Positions 8,482 through 16,703 are shown, numbered from the stretch's first letter. The stretch is DNA of 64,000 bases from Microbacterium marinilacus (GCF_019753765.1 NZ_JAIJZW010000001.1:592565-656564), one strand, 5' to 3'. Notes: a model not told the origin generated them from the letters alone. Translations and numbers: made by a program.

Positions 8482-10409
8482 CGTTCCTCACACTGGTCCG
8501 TACCGAGCTCAAGCGCCTCGTGGCGACGCCCATGGCGGCGGTCGCGCTGACGGCGCTCATGCTCGTGCCCGTCCTCTACGCCGGCCTCTACCTCTGGGGC
8601 AACGACGATCCGTACGGCAACCTGCACGACGTGCCGGTCGCCCTCGTCGTGCAGGACGAGGGCACCACGAGCAGCGACGCCGAGCTCGCCGGCGACGGAT
8701 CGGACGAGTCCGACGACGAGCTGGTCGTCTACGGCGACGAGGTGCGCGACCAGCTGCTCGACGACGGCACGGTCGGCTGGGACGTGGTGTCGGCGGACGC
8801 CGCCCGCGACGGGCTGCGCGTCGGCACGTACGACTTCGTCGTGACGCTCGGCCCCGAGTTCTCCGACGACCTCGTCTCCGCCGCCGGCGACGATCCTCGC
8901 CAGGCGGTCATCGAGCTGACCACCAACGACGCCAACAGCTACCTCGCGGGAACGATCGCCGACCAGGTCACCGCCGCGGTGAAGGCGAGCCTGACCCGCG
9001 AGGTCGGCGAGGAGGCCGCACGCACCCTCCTGGACGGCATCGCGACGATCCGGTCGAGCATCGCCGACGCCGCGGACGGCGCCCGTCAGCTCGCCGACGG
9101 GGCCGACTCGGCCAAGAGCGGCGCCGACACGCTCGCCGACGGCGCGGGCACCGCGGCCGACGGCGCCGCCGCGCTCGCCGCGGGGCTCGCCACGCTGGAC
9201 GACAACACCCGCGACCTGCCCGCGCAGACGCAGCAGCTCGCCGACGGCGCTCGCCAGGTCGCCGACGGCAACGCCCAGCTGTCCGGCACCGTGCAGCCCA
9301 TCGCCGACGAGGTGGCCCGCGCCGTCGCCGACGCGCCCAGCGACGACGACATCCGCTCCCGCCTCGACGGCGTCGGGCTGACGTCCGACCAGGTGAAGGC
9401 CGTGCTCGGCATCGTGACCCCGGTGCGCGACGACCTCGAGAGCGCGAACGATCGCGTGCAGTCGGCGGCGGACGATATCGCAGCGCTCGCCGACGGCAGC
9501 GCCGCGGTGGCGGACGGGACCGCGCAGCTCGCCGCGGCGACGCCGGCGCTCGCCGACGGCATCGCGAGCGCCGATCAGGGGGCGGCGTCGCTCTCGAGCG
9601 GCACGCGGCAGCTGGCCGACGGCAGCGACACCCTCGCCAGCGGTCTCGCGGATCTCGACTCCGGCGCCGCGGAGCTGCGCGACGGTCTCGCGTCGGGGCT
9701 CGACCGCATCCCCGACCAGGACGAGGACGAGCGGAGCACCGCTGCCGCGGCGATCGCGGATCCGGTGCGGGTGCAGGACGCCGACGTCGCCGAGGCCTCG
9801 TCGTACGGCGCAGGGATGGCCCCGTTCTTCATCAGCCTGTCCGCCTGGATCGGGATCTACGCGCTCTTCCTGATCGTCAAGCCGTACTCCAAGCGCGCGG
9901 TGACGGCGCTGCGCCGGCCGCTGCCGATCGCCGCCGCCGCGTGGACGACGCCGGCCGTGCTGGGCGCCGTCCAGATGGTGGCCGTGTTCGGCATCATCAC
10001 CGTCGCGCTCGGCTACTCCGTGGCGCACCCGTGGGGGATGGTGGGGTTCATGGCGCTGACGTCGGCGACGTACGCGGCGATCATCCTGACCCTCAACCTG
10101 CTGCTGGGCAGCGTCGGACAGTTCCTCGGCCTGGTGCTCATGGTGCTGCAGCTCGTCAGCGCGGGCGGCACGTTCCCGTGGCAGACGCTGCCGCCGCTGC
10201 TGCGCACGCTGCACGAGGCGCTGCCGATGAGCCATGCCGTCGACGGCATCCGCCAGCTGATGTACGGCGGAGACCTCGAACGGGCGCAGGCCGATGCGCT
10301 GTTCCTGGCGGTGTGGCTGATCGGGTCTCTGGTGGTCGCCTACCTCAGCACGCTGCGGATGACCCGCACCCGGACGATGCGCGACCTGAGGCCGTCGCTC
10401 ATCGGCTGA
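8478..10409 (+). CDS. YhgE/Pip-family membrane protein
   Basis: This 643-residue protein starts with one transmembrane helix (about 22-42), followed by a large extracytoplasmic region, including an Ala/Asp-rich part (about 195-415) built from repeated LADG-type units that should form long helices. A C-terminal block of five to six membrane helices with an ABC-2-like ending (MSHAVDGIRQLMYGG) completes it. Proteins of this family include the phage infection protein of lactococci and YueB-like receptors, and many actinobacterial members sit beside an ATPase and a TetR regulator, as here. It starts at GTG 8478, overlapping the upstream stop. An export or envelope role is likely, but the substrate is unknown. 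Confidence 0.85.
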   Translation: MTFLTLVRTELKRLVATPMAAVALTALMLVPVLYAGLYLWGNDDPYGNLHDVPVALVVQDEGTTSSDAELAGDGSDESDDELVVYGDEVRDQLLDDGTVGWDVVSADAARDGLRVGTYDFVVTLGPEFSDDLVSAAGDDPRQAVIELTTNDANSYLAGTIADQVTAAVKASLTREVGEEAARTLLDGIATIRSSIADAADGARQLADGADSAKSGADTLADGAGTAADGAAALAAGLATLDDNTRDLPAQTQQLADGARQVADGNAQLSGTVQPIADEVARAVADAPSDDDIRSRLDGVGLTSDQVKAVLGIVTPVRDDLESANDRVQSAADDIAALADGSAAVADGTAQLAAATPALADGIASADQGAASLSSGTRQLADGSDTLASGLADLDSGAAELRDGLASGLDRIPDQDEDERSTAAAAIADPVRVQDADVAEASSYGAGMAPFFISLSAWIGIYALFLIVKPYSKRAVTALRRPLPIAAAAWTTPAVLGAVQMVAVFGIITVALGYSVAHPWGMVGFMALTSATYAAIILTLNLLLGSVGQFLGLVLMVLQLVSAGGTFPWQTLPPLLRTLHEALPMSHAVDGIRQLMYGGDLERAQADALFLAVWLIGSLVVAYLSTLRMTRTRTMRDLRPSLIG

Positions 10410-10455
10410 GTCAGTCGCCCGAGGTGCGCACGGGCGCGAGGCGCGGCCTGTCGGT

Positions 10456-10535
10456 GAGTGCCATATGGCACTCGCCGAGCCTGCCCGAGTGCCATATGGC
10501 ACTCACGGATCCGGTCCGAGTGCCGAATGGCACTC
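10456..10535. repeat. Array of three palindromes on a 31 bp period (cluster A)
   Basis: Two copies of the perfect 18 bp palindrome GAGTGCCATATGGCACTC (10456-10473 and 10487-10504) and one copy with a changed centre, GAGTGCCGAATGGCACTC (10518-10535), are separated by 13 bp spacers. Centre-to-centre distance is exactly 31 bp twice. The array lies between the stop of the YhgE/Pip gene and the ychF promoter. The same array occurs again at 35693-35772. Confidence 0.95.
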
Positions 10536-10590
10536 GCGAGGGGCAAGCGGCGCGGGGAGGGGCGGCGCGGCCCGCGTAGACTGGACTCCC

Positions 10591-11664
10591 GTGGCTCTCA
10601 CCATCGGAATCGTCGGACTCCCGAACGTCGGCAAGTCGACCCTCTTCAACGCCCTGACCAAGAACACGGTGCTCGCCGCGAACTACCCGTTCGCGACGAT
10701 CGAGCCGAACGTCGGCGTGGTCGAGCTGCCCGACCCGCGGCTGACCCGGCTGGCGGAGATCTTCGGGTCGCAGCGCGTCCTGCCGGCGCCGGTGTCGTTC
10801 GTCGACATCGCGGGCATCGTGCGCGGTGCAAGCGAGGGCGAGGGCCTGGGCAACCAGTTCCTCGCGAACATCCGCGAGGCCGACGCGATCGCGCAGGTCG
10901 TGCGCGGCTTCGCCGACGCGGACGTCGTGCACGTCGACGGCAAGGTCGACCCGGCCTCCGACATGGAGACCATCAACACCGAGCTGATCCTCGCCGACCT
11001 CCAGACGCTCGAGAAGGCGCTGCCGCGCCTCGAGAAGGAGGTCAAGGGCAAGAAGGCCGACGCGGCCGTGCTCGAGGCGGCGCAGGCGGCGAAGGACGTG
11101 CTCGACTCGGGCAAGACGCTCTTCCAGGCGGGCTTCGACGTCACGCCGATCCGCGAGCTGGGCCTGCTGACCGCCAAGCCCGCCCTGTTCGTCTTCAACG
11201 TCGACGAGGGCGTGCTCACCGACGACGCGCGCATGACGCAGCTCGCCGAGCTCGTCGCCCCCGCCAAGGCGGTCTTCCTCGACGCGAAGGTCGAGTCGGA
11301 GCTGATCGACCTCGACGCCGAGGAGGCGCTCGAGCTGCTGCAGTCCCTCGGCCAGCAGGAGTCGGGCCTCGACCAGCTCGCCCGCGTCGGCTTCGAGACG
11401 CTCGGCCTGCAGACCTACCTGACCGCGGGCCCCAAGGAGTCGCGCGCCTGGACGATCCGCAAGGGCGCGACCGCCCCGCAGGCCGCCGGCGTCATCCACA
11501 CCGACTTCGAGCGCGGCTTCATCAAGGCCGAGGTCGTCTCATTCGCCGACCTCGACGAGGCGGGCTCGATGGCCGAGGCCAAGTCGAAGGGCCGCGTGCG
11601 CATCGAGGGCAAGGACTACGTCATGGCCGACGGCGACGTGGTGGAGTTCCGCTTCAACGTGTGA
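10591..11664 (+). CDS. ychF: Redox-regulated ATPase YchF
   Basis: This is a universally conserved Obg-family NTPase that binds ribosomes and nucleic acid. Residues 9-17 form the P-loop [13 protein letters not shown] at 72-75 is G3, and NVDE at 203-206 replaces the usual NKxD, the change known to make YchF prefer ATP over GTP. The C-terminal TGS-like domain ends in [12 protein letters not shown]. The length of 357 residues is standard. The GTG at 10591 is 8 nt after a TAGACT -10 box (10577-10582), so the mRNA is probably leaderless; there is no Shine-Dalgarno sequence. The 31 bp-period palindrome array lies 41 bp upstream of the -10. Confidence 0.95.
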   Translation: MALTIGIVGLPNVGKSTLFNALTKNTVLAANYPFATIEPNVGVVELPDPRLTRLAEIFGSQRVLPAPVSFVDIAGIVRGASEGEGLGNQFLANIREADAIAQVVRGFADADVVHVDGKVDPASDMETINTELILADLQTLEKALPRLEKEVKGKKADAAVLEAAQAAKDVLDSGKTLFQAGFDVTPIRELGLLTAKPALFVFNVDEGVLTDDARMTQLAELVAPAKAVFLDAKVESELIDLDAEEALELLQSLGQQESGLDQLARVGFETLGLQTYLTAGPKESRAWTIRKGATAPQAAGVIHTDFERGFIKAEVVSFADLDEAGSMAEAKSKGRVRIEGKDYVMADGDVVEFRFNV

Positions 11665-11700
11665 CGGCAACTACGCCGTCGGGCGGGAGCCCCGCGGGGT

Positions 11701-12396
11701 TCAGGAGAACAGCTGGCGCAGGGCGTCAGGGTCGCCGGAGTCGACCACCTGCTGGATCGTGTCGATGGCCTCCTGGTCCGTGAACATGCCCAAGGGCGTG
11801 TCGTTCCAGATCGCTCGCACGGTGTCGATGTCGCCCGCGTCCGCCGCCACGCCCGCCGCCGTGATGGCCTCCTGGTACGGGATCTGCTTGAACCCGGCCT
11901 CCGCGTCCCTCGGCGCGTAGAAGTCCAGCGACGGGGTTTCGGGGTCGGGGTTGAGCCAGAGCACCAGCCCCGGGTAGACGTAGTGCTCGTGGTTCATCGA
12001 GGCGAGAACCGGGTACGCGCAGAGCCGCTCAGCGATCACGGCCTCGACGTCGCCGGGCTCGACGGTGTACGTCACGGGGACGCCGTCCTCGTCGAGCGTC
12101 ACCTCGCCTTGCGCGAACTCCCGCACGCCCAGATCCTTGAGGGGCTTCTTTCGCTCCAGGAACAAATCGTCGGTGCCCGTGACCGAAGACAAGCTGAGGC
12201 AGGTTTCCGGCTCGGTGGATTCCGGCGTCGGAGTAGCCGCGGGAGTCGGCTCGCTCGCGGCGGCAGCCGCAGCGGGGGAGGCAGCGGGTGACTCCTCGGC
12301 GGACTCGGGCGCTGCGGTGGCGGTGCAGCCGGTCAGCGCCACCGTGGCGAAGGCCAGGGCGATCAGCGCCGTGGTGATCTTGGCGTTGCGGGACAC
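11701..12396 (-). CDS. Secreted lipoprotein, unknown function
   Basis: This 231-residue protein has a lipoprotein signal peptide: a basic N-terminus, a hydrophobic core (residues 8-21) and lipobox LTGC with the lipidated cysteine at 24. A Ser/Ala/Pro/Thr-rich linker to about residue 62 is followed by a globular domain with the pair CLSL and ERLCAYPVL, which could form a disulfide. I chose the GTG at 12396 because AAGGAG lies 8 nt upstream; an ATG at 12426 is possible but lacks a ribosome site. I do not recognise the domain. It is convergent with ychF and lies downstream of the merR gene in the same direction. Confidence 0.7.
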   Translation of the reverse strand: MSRNAKITTALIALAFATVALTGCTATAAPESAEESPAASPAAAAAASEPTPAATPTPESTEPETCLSLSSVTGTDDLFLERKKPLKDLGVREFAQGEVTLDEDGVPVTYTVEPGDVEAVIAERLCAYPVLASMNHEHYVYPGLVLWLNPDPETPSLDFYAPRDAEAGFKQIPYQEAITAAGVAADAGDIDTVRAIWNDTPLGMFTDQEAIDTIQQVVDSGDPDALRQLFS

Positions 12397-12517
12397 GCGA
12401 GCTGCTCCTTCGACGACACGACTCATCGTCACAGTCGCATGCTCACCCTCCGCCAGCGTCCTGGACGATCCAAGCATGGCACGAGGCCTCGCATCCACGG
12501 ACGGCTCATCGCCCGGC

Positions 12518-12856
12518 TCAGAACGCCTCGAGCACCTTCCGCAGCTCGTCACGGCGTGCGAGGTGCTCGTCGATCCGCTCGTCGGCGCGGCGCAGCTCCT
12601 CGCGCAACGCGGGCTCCATGCACGGCTCGATCTCCGCGTCGCCGCCGCACACGCAGTCGAGGACATCGCGGATCACCCTGACGGGGATCCCCGCACCCAG
12701 GAGCACGCGGATGCGTCGGACGGACTGCTCGGTCCCCGCCGGGTAAGAGCGGTACCCGTTGCGGTCCCGTGAGGCGGCGATGAGACCCTGCTCCTCGTAA
12801 TAGCGCAAGGACCGGCGGCTGGAGCCGGTGCGTTCGGCGAGCTGTCCGATGAGCAT
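12518..12856 (-). CDS. MerR-family transcriptional regulator
   Basis: The protein has 112 residues and a canonical MerR N-terminus, MLIGQLAERTGSSRRSLRYY, then the wing residues EEQGLI, and a helical C-terminal part with DCVCGGDAEIEPCMEP. The cysteines in CVC and C-M could bind metal or sense redox state, but the spacing is not one I can assign. I chose ATG 12856 because it begins the DNA-binding fold; an in-frame GTG inside the operator is an alternative. It is divergent from an aldo-keto reductase across a MerR-type operator. It probably activates that gene by untwisting the long promoter spacer. Confidence 0.85.
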   Translation of the reverse strand: MLIGQLAERTGSSRRSLRYYEEQGLIAASRDRNGYRSYPAGTEQSVRRIRVLLGAGIPVRVIRDVLDCVCGGDAEIEPCMEPALREELRRADERIDEHLARRDELRKVLEAF

Positions 12857-12893
12857 GTCGTCGGCAACGTCGGGCGCAGCCGGACGATTCCGC

Positions 12894-12925
12894 TTGACCT
12901 TCACACCGTGTGAAGGGCCGACGCT
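12894..12925 (+). promoter_or_regulatory. MerR-type operator/promoter of the aldo-keto reductase gene
   Basis: The 19 bp dyad CCTTCACACCGTGTGAAGG (12898-12916) sits between a TTGACC -35 (12894-12899) and a weak GACGCT -10 (12920-12925), giving a 20 bp spacer. MerR regulators act on promoters with 19-20 bp spacers. The -10 ends 6 nt before the reductase ATG, the leaderless spacing seen elsewhere in the window. Confidence 0.75.
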
Positions 12926-12931
12926 TGCCGC

Positions 12932-13789
12932 ATGACGAACAGACACGAACTCATTCCCGGACGGCACGTCTCCCGCATAGGACTCGGGACCATGCGCCTG
13001 GCTGACCGTCCGGATCAGCGGCGCGGACCGACGGCGCCCGTGTGGCAGCCGCCGACCGACAGGCACGAGCTGATCCGCTTCCTCCGCCATGCCATCGACG
13101 TGGGAGTCGACCACGTCGACACGGCCGACGCGTATGCGCTGGGCGCGGGGGAGGAGCTCGTCGGGGAGGCGCTGGCCACGCTGCCCGAGGTCGTCGTCGC
13201 CACGAAGATCGGCAACGTGCGACCGTCCGCGTCCGAGTGGGTGCCGCTCGGGCATCCCGCCTACCTGCGGCAGCAACTCGAGCTCGGTCGGCGACGGTTG
13301 CGTCGCGAACGGATCGACCTCGTCTACCTGCACCGCGTCGACGAGTCCTTCCCGCTGGAGGACCAGCTGGGCGTCCTCGCCGAGGCGCGCGATGCGGGCG
13401 CGATCGGCGGGGTAGGCCTGTCGGGGATCGACGCGGAGCTGCTGGACCGCGCCCGCGGGATCACCCGGATCGACGCCGTGCAGAACCCATACAGCGTCGG
13501 CGACCGGTCGTCCGCCGACGTGCTGCGGGCGACGTCGACCACGGGGACCACCTTCGTCGCCTTCTTCCCGCTGGCGATGGGGACGGTCGAGCAGGACGCG
13601 CGGGTCGCCGAGGTGGCGGCGGCGCGGGGCGCGGAGGCGTCGCAGGTGGCGCTCGCCTGGCTCCTCGCCCAGGGGGAGCACGTGATCGCGATACCCGGCA
13701 CGACGTCGGAGTCGCACCTGCGCAGCAACCTCGAAGCGCACGACCTGACGCTCTCCGCCGACGAGCTGCGGGCGCTGTCGTCGCGCTGA
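12932..13789 (+). CDS. Aldo/keto reductase
   Basis: This is a cytosolic NADPH-dependent reductase of carbonyl compounds with a TIM-barrel fold and 285 residues. The catalytic tetrad is visible: D63 and Y68 in DTADAYAL, K92 in VATKIG, and H134 in YLHRVDE. The C-terminal SxxxxR-type phosphate-binding region is IPGTTSESHLRSNL. The ATG at 12932 follows the MerR-type promoter. The pairing with MerR suggests induction by an electrophile, aldehyde or oxidant, and the protein's role would then be detoxification. The true substrate cannot be told from sequence. Confidence 0.9.
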   Translation: MTNRHELIPGRHVSRIGLGTMRLADRPDQRRGPTAPVWQPPTDRHELIRFLRHAIDVGVDHVDTADAYALGAGEELVGEALATLPEVVVATKIGNVRPSASEWVPLGHPAYLRQQLELGRRRLRRERIDLVYLHRVDESFPLEDQLGVLAEARDAGAIGGVGLSGIDAELLDRARGITRIDAVQNPYSVGDRSSADVLRATSTTGTTFVAFFPLAMGTVEQDARVAEVAAARGAEASQVALAWLLAQGEHVIAIPGTTSESHLRSNLEAHDLTLSADELRALSSR

Positions 13790-13806
13790 CCGCGCGTCCG
13801 CCGGCC

Positions 13807-13875
13807 GCGAGACAGAGACCCCCGCGCGAGACCGGCCGTGACGGCGGGGGTCTCGCGCGGGGGTCTCTGTCTCGC
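13807..13875. terminator. Very long perfect hairpin between convergent genes
   Basis: A 27 bp perfect inverted repeat (13807-13833 with 13849-13875, beginning GCGAGACAGAGACC) leaves a 15 nt loop. It lies between the convergent ends of the reductase and PepSY genes, so a bidirectional terminator is the simplest reading. The stem is much longer than termination needs. Confidence 0.7.
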
Positions 13876-13913
13876 CGCGCGGGTTCGGTCTCGTCCGAGG
13901 ACGAGGCCGCGGG

Positions 13914-14651
13914 TCAGTCGTCCGTGTCGCGGGCGGTTATCGCGAAGTCGGCGTCGAGGTCGAGCTCGACCTCAAGACCGTCGGCGGTGAGCACCGTGAC
14001 ATCCCAGGGGGTCGTGCCGTCGTCGCTGCCGACCTCGACGACCGTGCCGTCGGTGTCCGCGAGGGCCGCTTCGACGAGGGACGCGATGGCGTCGGCGTCG
14101 AGCACGTTCTCGGGCGCGCGTTCGTCGGCGTCCGCCGCCTCCGTGGCGATGACCTCGGCCGTGCCGTCCGCCGAGACACGGGCCTCGGTCTCGTCGCCCG
14201 CGGTCGTCTCGAACGCGACCTCCCACGCGCCGTCGCGCTGCGCCTCGACGTTCACGGGGTCGCCCTCGGCGACCGACGAGGCGGCCTCGACCGCGTCGAC
14301 GACGTCCGCGGCCGAGGCGGCGCCGTACGCCTCCACCGAGCCGGTCGCCGACCCCGCGGATCCGGCGCCGTCACCGTCGTCGTCGCGATCGTCGTCGCGG
14401 GGCGCCTGGCCATCGTCGTCCTGGGACGAGCGCGTGACGTGATCGTCGTCGTCATCGTGGTCGGCGAGGGCCGCGCCGGCGGCGACGCCGCCGCCCGCGA
14501 GCAGCGCACCCACGACGACGGCCCCCGCGATGAGGAGTCCGCGCCGGCGGCGTGGCGCCGGCTCCTGCGTGCTCTGCTGCGTGCCGGCGTCGGTCGGTGC
14601 CGTGGCCGAGGTCTCGGGGGTGATGGGGGAGGTGCTGTCGTGATCGCTCAT
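13914..14651 (-). CDS. PepSY-domain membrane-anchored protein
   Basis: This is a 245-residue protein. Residues 1-35 are a polar cytoplasmic tail ending in PRRRR, residues 38-62 form one membrane helix, and after it comes an Asp/His-rich stretch (ADHDDDDDH and more acid runs, about 64-95) that could bind cations. Two PepSY-like repeats follow, one from about 110 to 170 (AADVVDAVEAASS, WEVAFETTAGDETEARV) and a second from about 185 to 245 (LDADAIASLVEAAL, WDVTVLTADGLEVELDLD). PepSY domains often accompany two-component sensors. The gene lies 57 bp downstream of the kinase gene and has its own promoter carrying the same 11 bp direct repeats as the response-regulator gene. A role in sensing or buffering at the envelope is inferred. 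Confidence 0.85.
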   Translation of the reverse strand: MSDHDSTSPITPETSATAPTDAGTQQSTQEPAPRRRRGLLIAGAVVVGALLAGGGVAAGAALADHDDDDDHVTRSSQDDDGQAPRDDDRDDDGDGAGSAGSATGSVEAYGAASAADVVDAVEAASSVAEGDPVNVEAQRDGAWEVAFETTAGDETEARVSADGTAEVIATEAADADERAPENVLDADAIASLVEAALADTDGTVVEVGSDDGTTPWDVTVLTADGLEVELDLDADFAITARDTDD

Positions 14652-14657
14652 GGTCCG

Positions 14658-14701
14658 ATCGTGCGCCGACAGTGCTGAAGCGGTTCTGAAACGCCCTGAA
14701 G
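14658..14701 (-). promoter_or_regulatory. PepSY gene promoter with three 11 bp direct repeats
   Basis: CTGAA (plus-strand sense) starts at 14675, 14686 and 14697, an exact 11 bp period. A CACGAT -10 (minus strand, 14663-14658) ends 6 nt before the ATG at 14651. The nearest repeat is 24 bp from the start, exactly as at the response-regulator gene. Confidence 0.75.
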
Positions 14702-14713
14702 ACGTCTTCAGGG
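14694..14713. repeat. Perfect 20 bp palindrome at the kinase stop codon
   Basis: CCCTGAAGACGTCTTCAGGG is fully self-complementary. It includes the third direct repeat of the PepSY promoter and its mirror image and runs into the last codons of the kinase gene. It could extend the regulator site or reduce read-through. Confidence 0.6.
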
Positions 14714-16030
14714 AAGCGCGGGCAGCGTCACGGTGAAGCGCGCGCCGCCCCAGCGCGAGTCGCCGACCTCGACCGTGCCGCCGCCGGCTGACGCGATGCC
14801 CTGCACGATCGCGAGACCGAGCCCGCTGCCGCCCGCGTCGCGCGCTCGCGCCTCGTCGAGCCGCACGAAGCGCTCGAACACCCGCTCGCGCTCCGCCTCG
14901 GGGATGCCCGCCCCGTCATCCTCGACGGTGATGACCACCTCGCCGTCCGCCTCGCGGGTGGCGATGGACACCCGGCCCGCGGCGTGCCGCGCGGCGTTGT
15001 CGCACAGGTTGCGCAGCACCTGGCCCAGCAGGCGCCCGCTTCCGCAGACGCGTGCGGCCCCGATGCCCGCCGAGTCGATCTCGAGACCCCGCGCCCGCAG
15101 CCGGGAGGCCTCCGCGAGGGCCAGATCGTCGACGTCCACGGCCTCGGAGGTGTCCTCCGCGCCCTCGCTGAGCCGGGCGAGCAGCAGCAGCGCGTCCACG
15201 ATGCCCTGCAGGCGCAGCCCTTCCTCGTGGACGACCTCGGCCAGCTCCGACACCGACGTGGTCTGCGGGTACGTCTGCGCGAGCTCCGCATGCTGGCGGA
15301 TGGTCGCGAGCGGCGATCGCAGCTCATGGGAGGCGTCGGAGACGAAGGCGCGCTGCGCCTGCGCGGAGCGGTCGAGCCGGTCGAGCATGACGTTCATGGT
15401 GGTGGCGAGCGCCGCGATCTCGTCCGACGACTCCGGCACGGGGACACGCCGGTCCAAGCGGTCGGCGGTGATGCCGTCGACTTCCCGCCGGATGCGCGTC
15501 ACCGGTCGCAGCGCCCGTCCCGTGACGAACCAGGTGGTGGCCGCGACGAGCGCGACGATGAGCGGCACGGCAACGGCGAGCATGACCCCCACCGTCGTCA
15601 GCGTCTCCAGCTCGTCGTCGATGGGGACGCCCACGACGACGTGACCGTCCCCGTCCAGCCCGCGCACCGACTCGACGTCCTCCGAGGCGAGCAGCACGGT
15701 CTCCTCGTCGACCGTGACCAGCGACGGATCGCCGGGCGGCAGCCGCACCCCCTCGGCCTCGTCGGACGTCGCCACCACGTCGCCGGCGTCGTCGAGGAGC
15801 TGGACGACCTCGTCGTCGAGGACGGACACGGCGTCGGCGCCGTCCGCCTCGACCGCCTGGGCGAGCTGCTCGGCGCGTGCCTCGGCCGTCCGCTCCGCAC
15901 CGGCGAGCACGCTGCCCCTCAGCACGAGGAAGAACGCCGCCGCACCGACGGCCAGCGCCACGGCCACGACCAGCGTCGCGCCGAGCGTGGTGCGCGCCCG
16001 GACGGAGCCGAACCTCCGCTCAGCCCCCAT
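14708..16030 (-). CDS. Sensor histidine kinase (HAMP type)
   Basis: This 440-residue membrane kinase has a first transmembrane helix at about 16-37, an extracytoplasmic acidic sensor region at about 40-145, a second helix at 146-170 and a HAMP domain starting at GRALRPVTRIRREVDGI (171-187). The H-box is SDASHELRSPLATIRQH with phosphorylated H235. N-box LCDNAARHA, G1 EDDGAGIPE and G2 GGSGLGLAIV complete the ATPase. The acidic sensor (many Glu and Asp) suggests a cation or cationic peptide signal. Its ATG at 16030 overlaps the regulator gene by 11 bp. Confidence 0.93.
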   Translation of the reverse strand: MGAERRFGSVRARTTLGATLVVAVALAVGAAAFFLVLRGSVLAGAERTAEARAEQLAQAVEADGADAVSVLDDEVVQLLDDAGDVVATSDEAEGVRLPPGDPSLVTVDEETVLLASEDVESVRGLDGDGHVVVGVPIDDELETLTTVGVMLAVAVPLIVALVAATTWFVTGRALRPVTRIRREVDGITADRLDRRVPVPESSDEIAALATTMNVMLDRLDRSAQAQRAFVSDASHELRSPLATIRQHAELAQTYPQTTSVSELAEVVHEEGLRLQGIVDALLLLARLSEGAEDTSEAVDVDDLALAEASRLRARGLEIDSAGIGAARVCGSGRLLGQVLRNLCDNAARHAAGRVSIATREADGEVVITVEDDGAGIPEAERERVFERFVRLDEARARDAGGSGLGLAIVQGIASAGGGTVEVGDSRWGGARFTVTLPALP

Positions 16031-16697
16031 CGGACGCCAGACGGTATCCGACGCCGCGGATCGTCTCGATGGCCGATCGCCCGAACGGGCGGTCCACCTT
16101 GCGACGCAGGTGCCCCACGTAGACCTCGACGATGTTCGGGTCGCCCTCGAAGTCGTCGTCCCACACGCTCTCGATCAGCTCGCGCTTGGACACGACGTCG
16201 CCGCGGCGCCGGACGAGCTGCTCCAGCACGGCGAACTCGCGCGCGGTGAGGGGCACCTCGGCATCGCCCCGCCAGACGCGGTGGGCGCCGGGATCGACGC
16301 GGAGGTCGCCGGCCTCGAGCACCACCGGACGTTCGACGCCGCCGCGCCGGATCAGCGCGCGCAGGCGGGCGACGAGCACGGCGAAGGAGAACGGCTTGGT
16401 GACGTAGTCGTCGGCACCGCTCTCGAACGCCTCGAGCTGATCCCACTCGCCGTCCTTGGCGGTGAGCATCAGCACCGGCGTCCAGTTGCCTTCCGCGCGG
16501 AGCGCCGCGCAGACCTTCCATCCGCTCATGCCCGGCATCATGAGGTCGAGGGCGATCGCGTCGTACGCCCTCTCGCGTGCGCGCCAGAGCCCGTCGACGC
16601 CGTCGTGCGCGACGTCGACGGCGAACCCCTCCGCCTCCAGCCCGCGCCGGACGCCCTCGGCGAGACGTCTCTCGTCGTCGACAACCAGGATCCGCAT
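16020..16697 (-). CDS. OmpR/PhoB-family response regulator
   Basis: The protein has 225 residues. The receiver domain holds VVDDE at 5-9, the phosphorylated D51 in LDLMMPG, and the switch Thr/Lys pair LTAKDG and VTKPFSF. The winged-helix effector (about 130-222) has LTAREFAVLEQLVRRRGDVV and RRKVDRP, typical of OmpR. The start is ATG 16697, preceded by a CACACT -10 6 nt upstream, so the transcript is likely leaderless. Three 11 bp direct repeats lie 24 bp upstream, so it probably controls its own operon and the PepSY gene. Confidence 0.95.
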   Translation of the reverse strand: MRILVVDDERRLAEGVRRGLEAEGFAVDVAHDGVDGLWRARERAYDAIALDLMMPGMSGWKVCAALRAEGNWTPVLMLTAKDGEWDQLEAFESGADDYVTKPFSFAVLVARLRALIRRGGVERPVVLEAGDLRVDPGAHRVWRGDAEVPLTAREFAVLEQLVRRRGDVVSKRELIESVWDDDFEGDPNIVEVYVGHLRRKVDRPFGRSAIETIRGVGYRLASDGG

Positions 16698-16703
16698 GCC
16701 CCC

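Noticed and set aside
10456..10535. CRISPR array reading of the palindrome cluster
   Set aside because: Repeats are 18 bp and fully palindromic, spacers are only 13 bp and partly alike, there are three units, and no cas gene is in the window.
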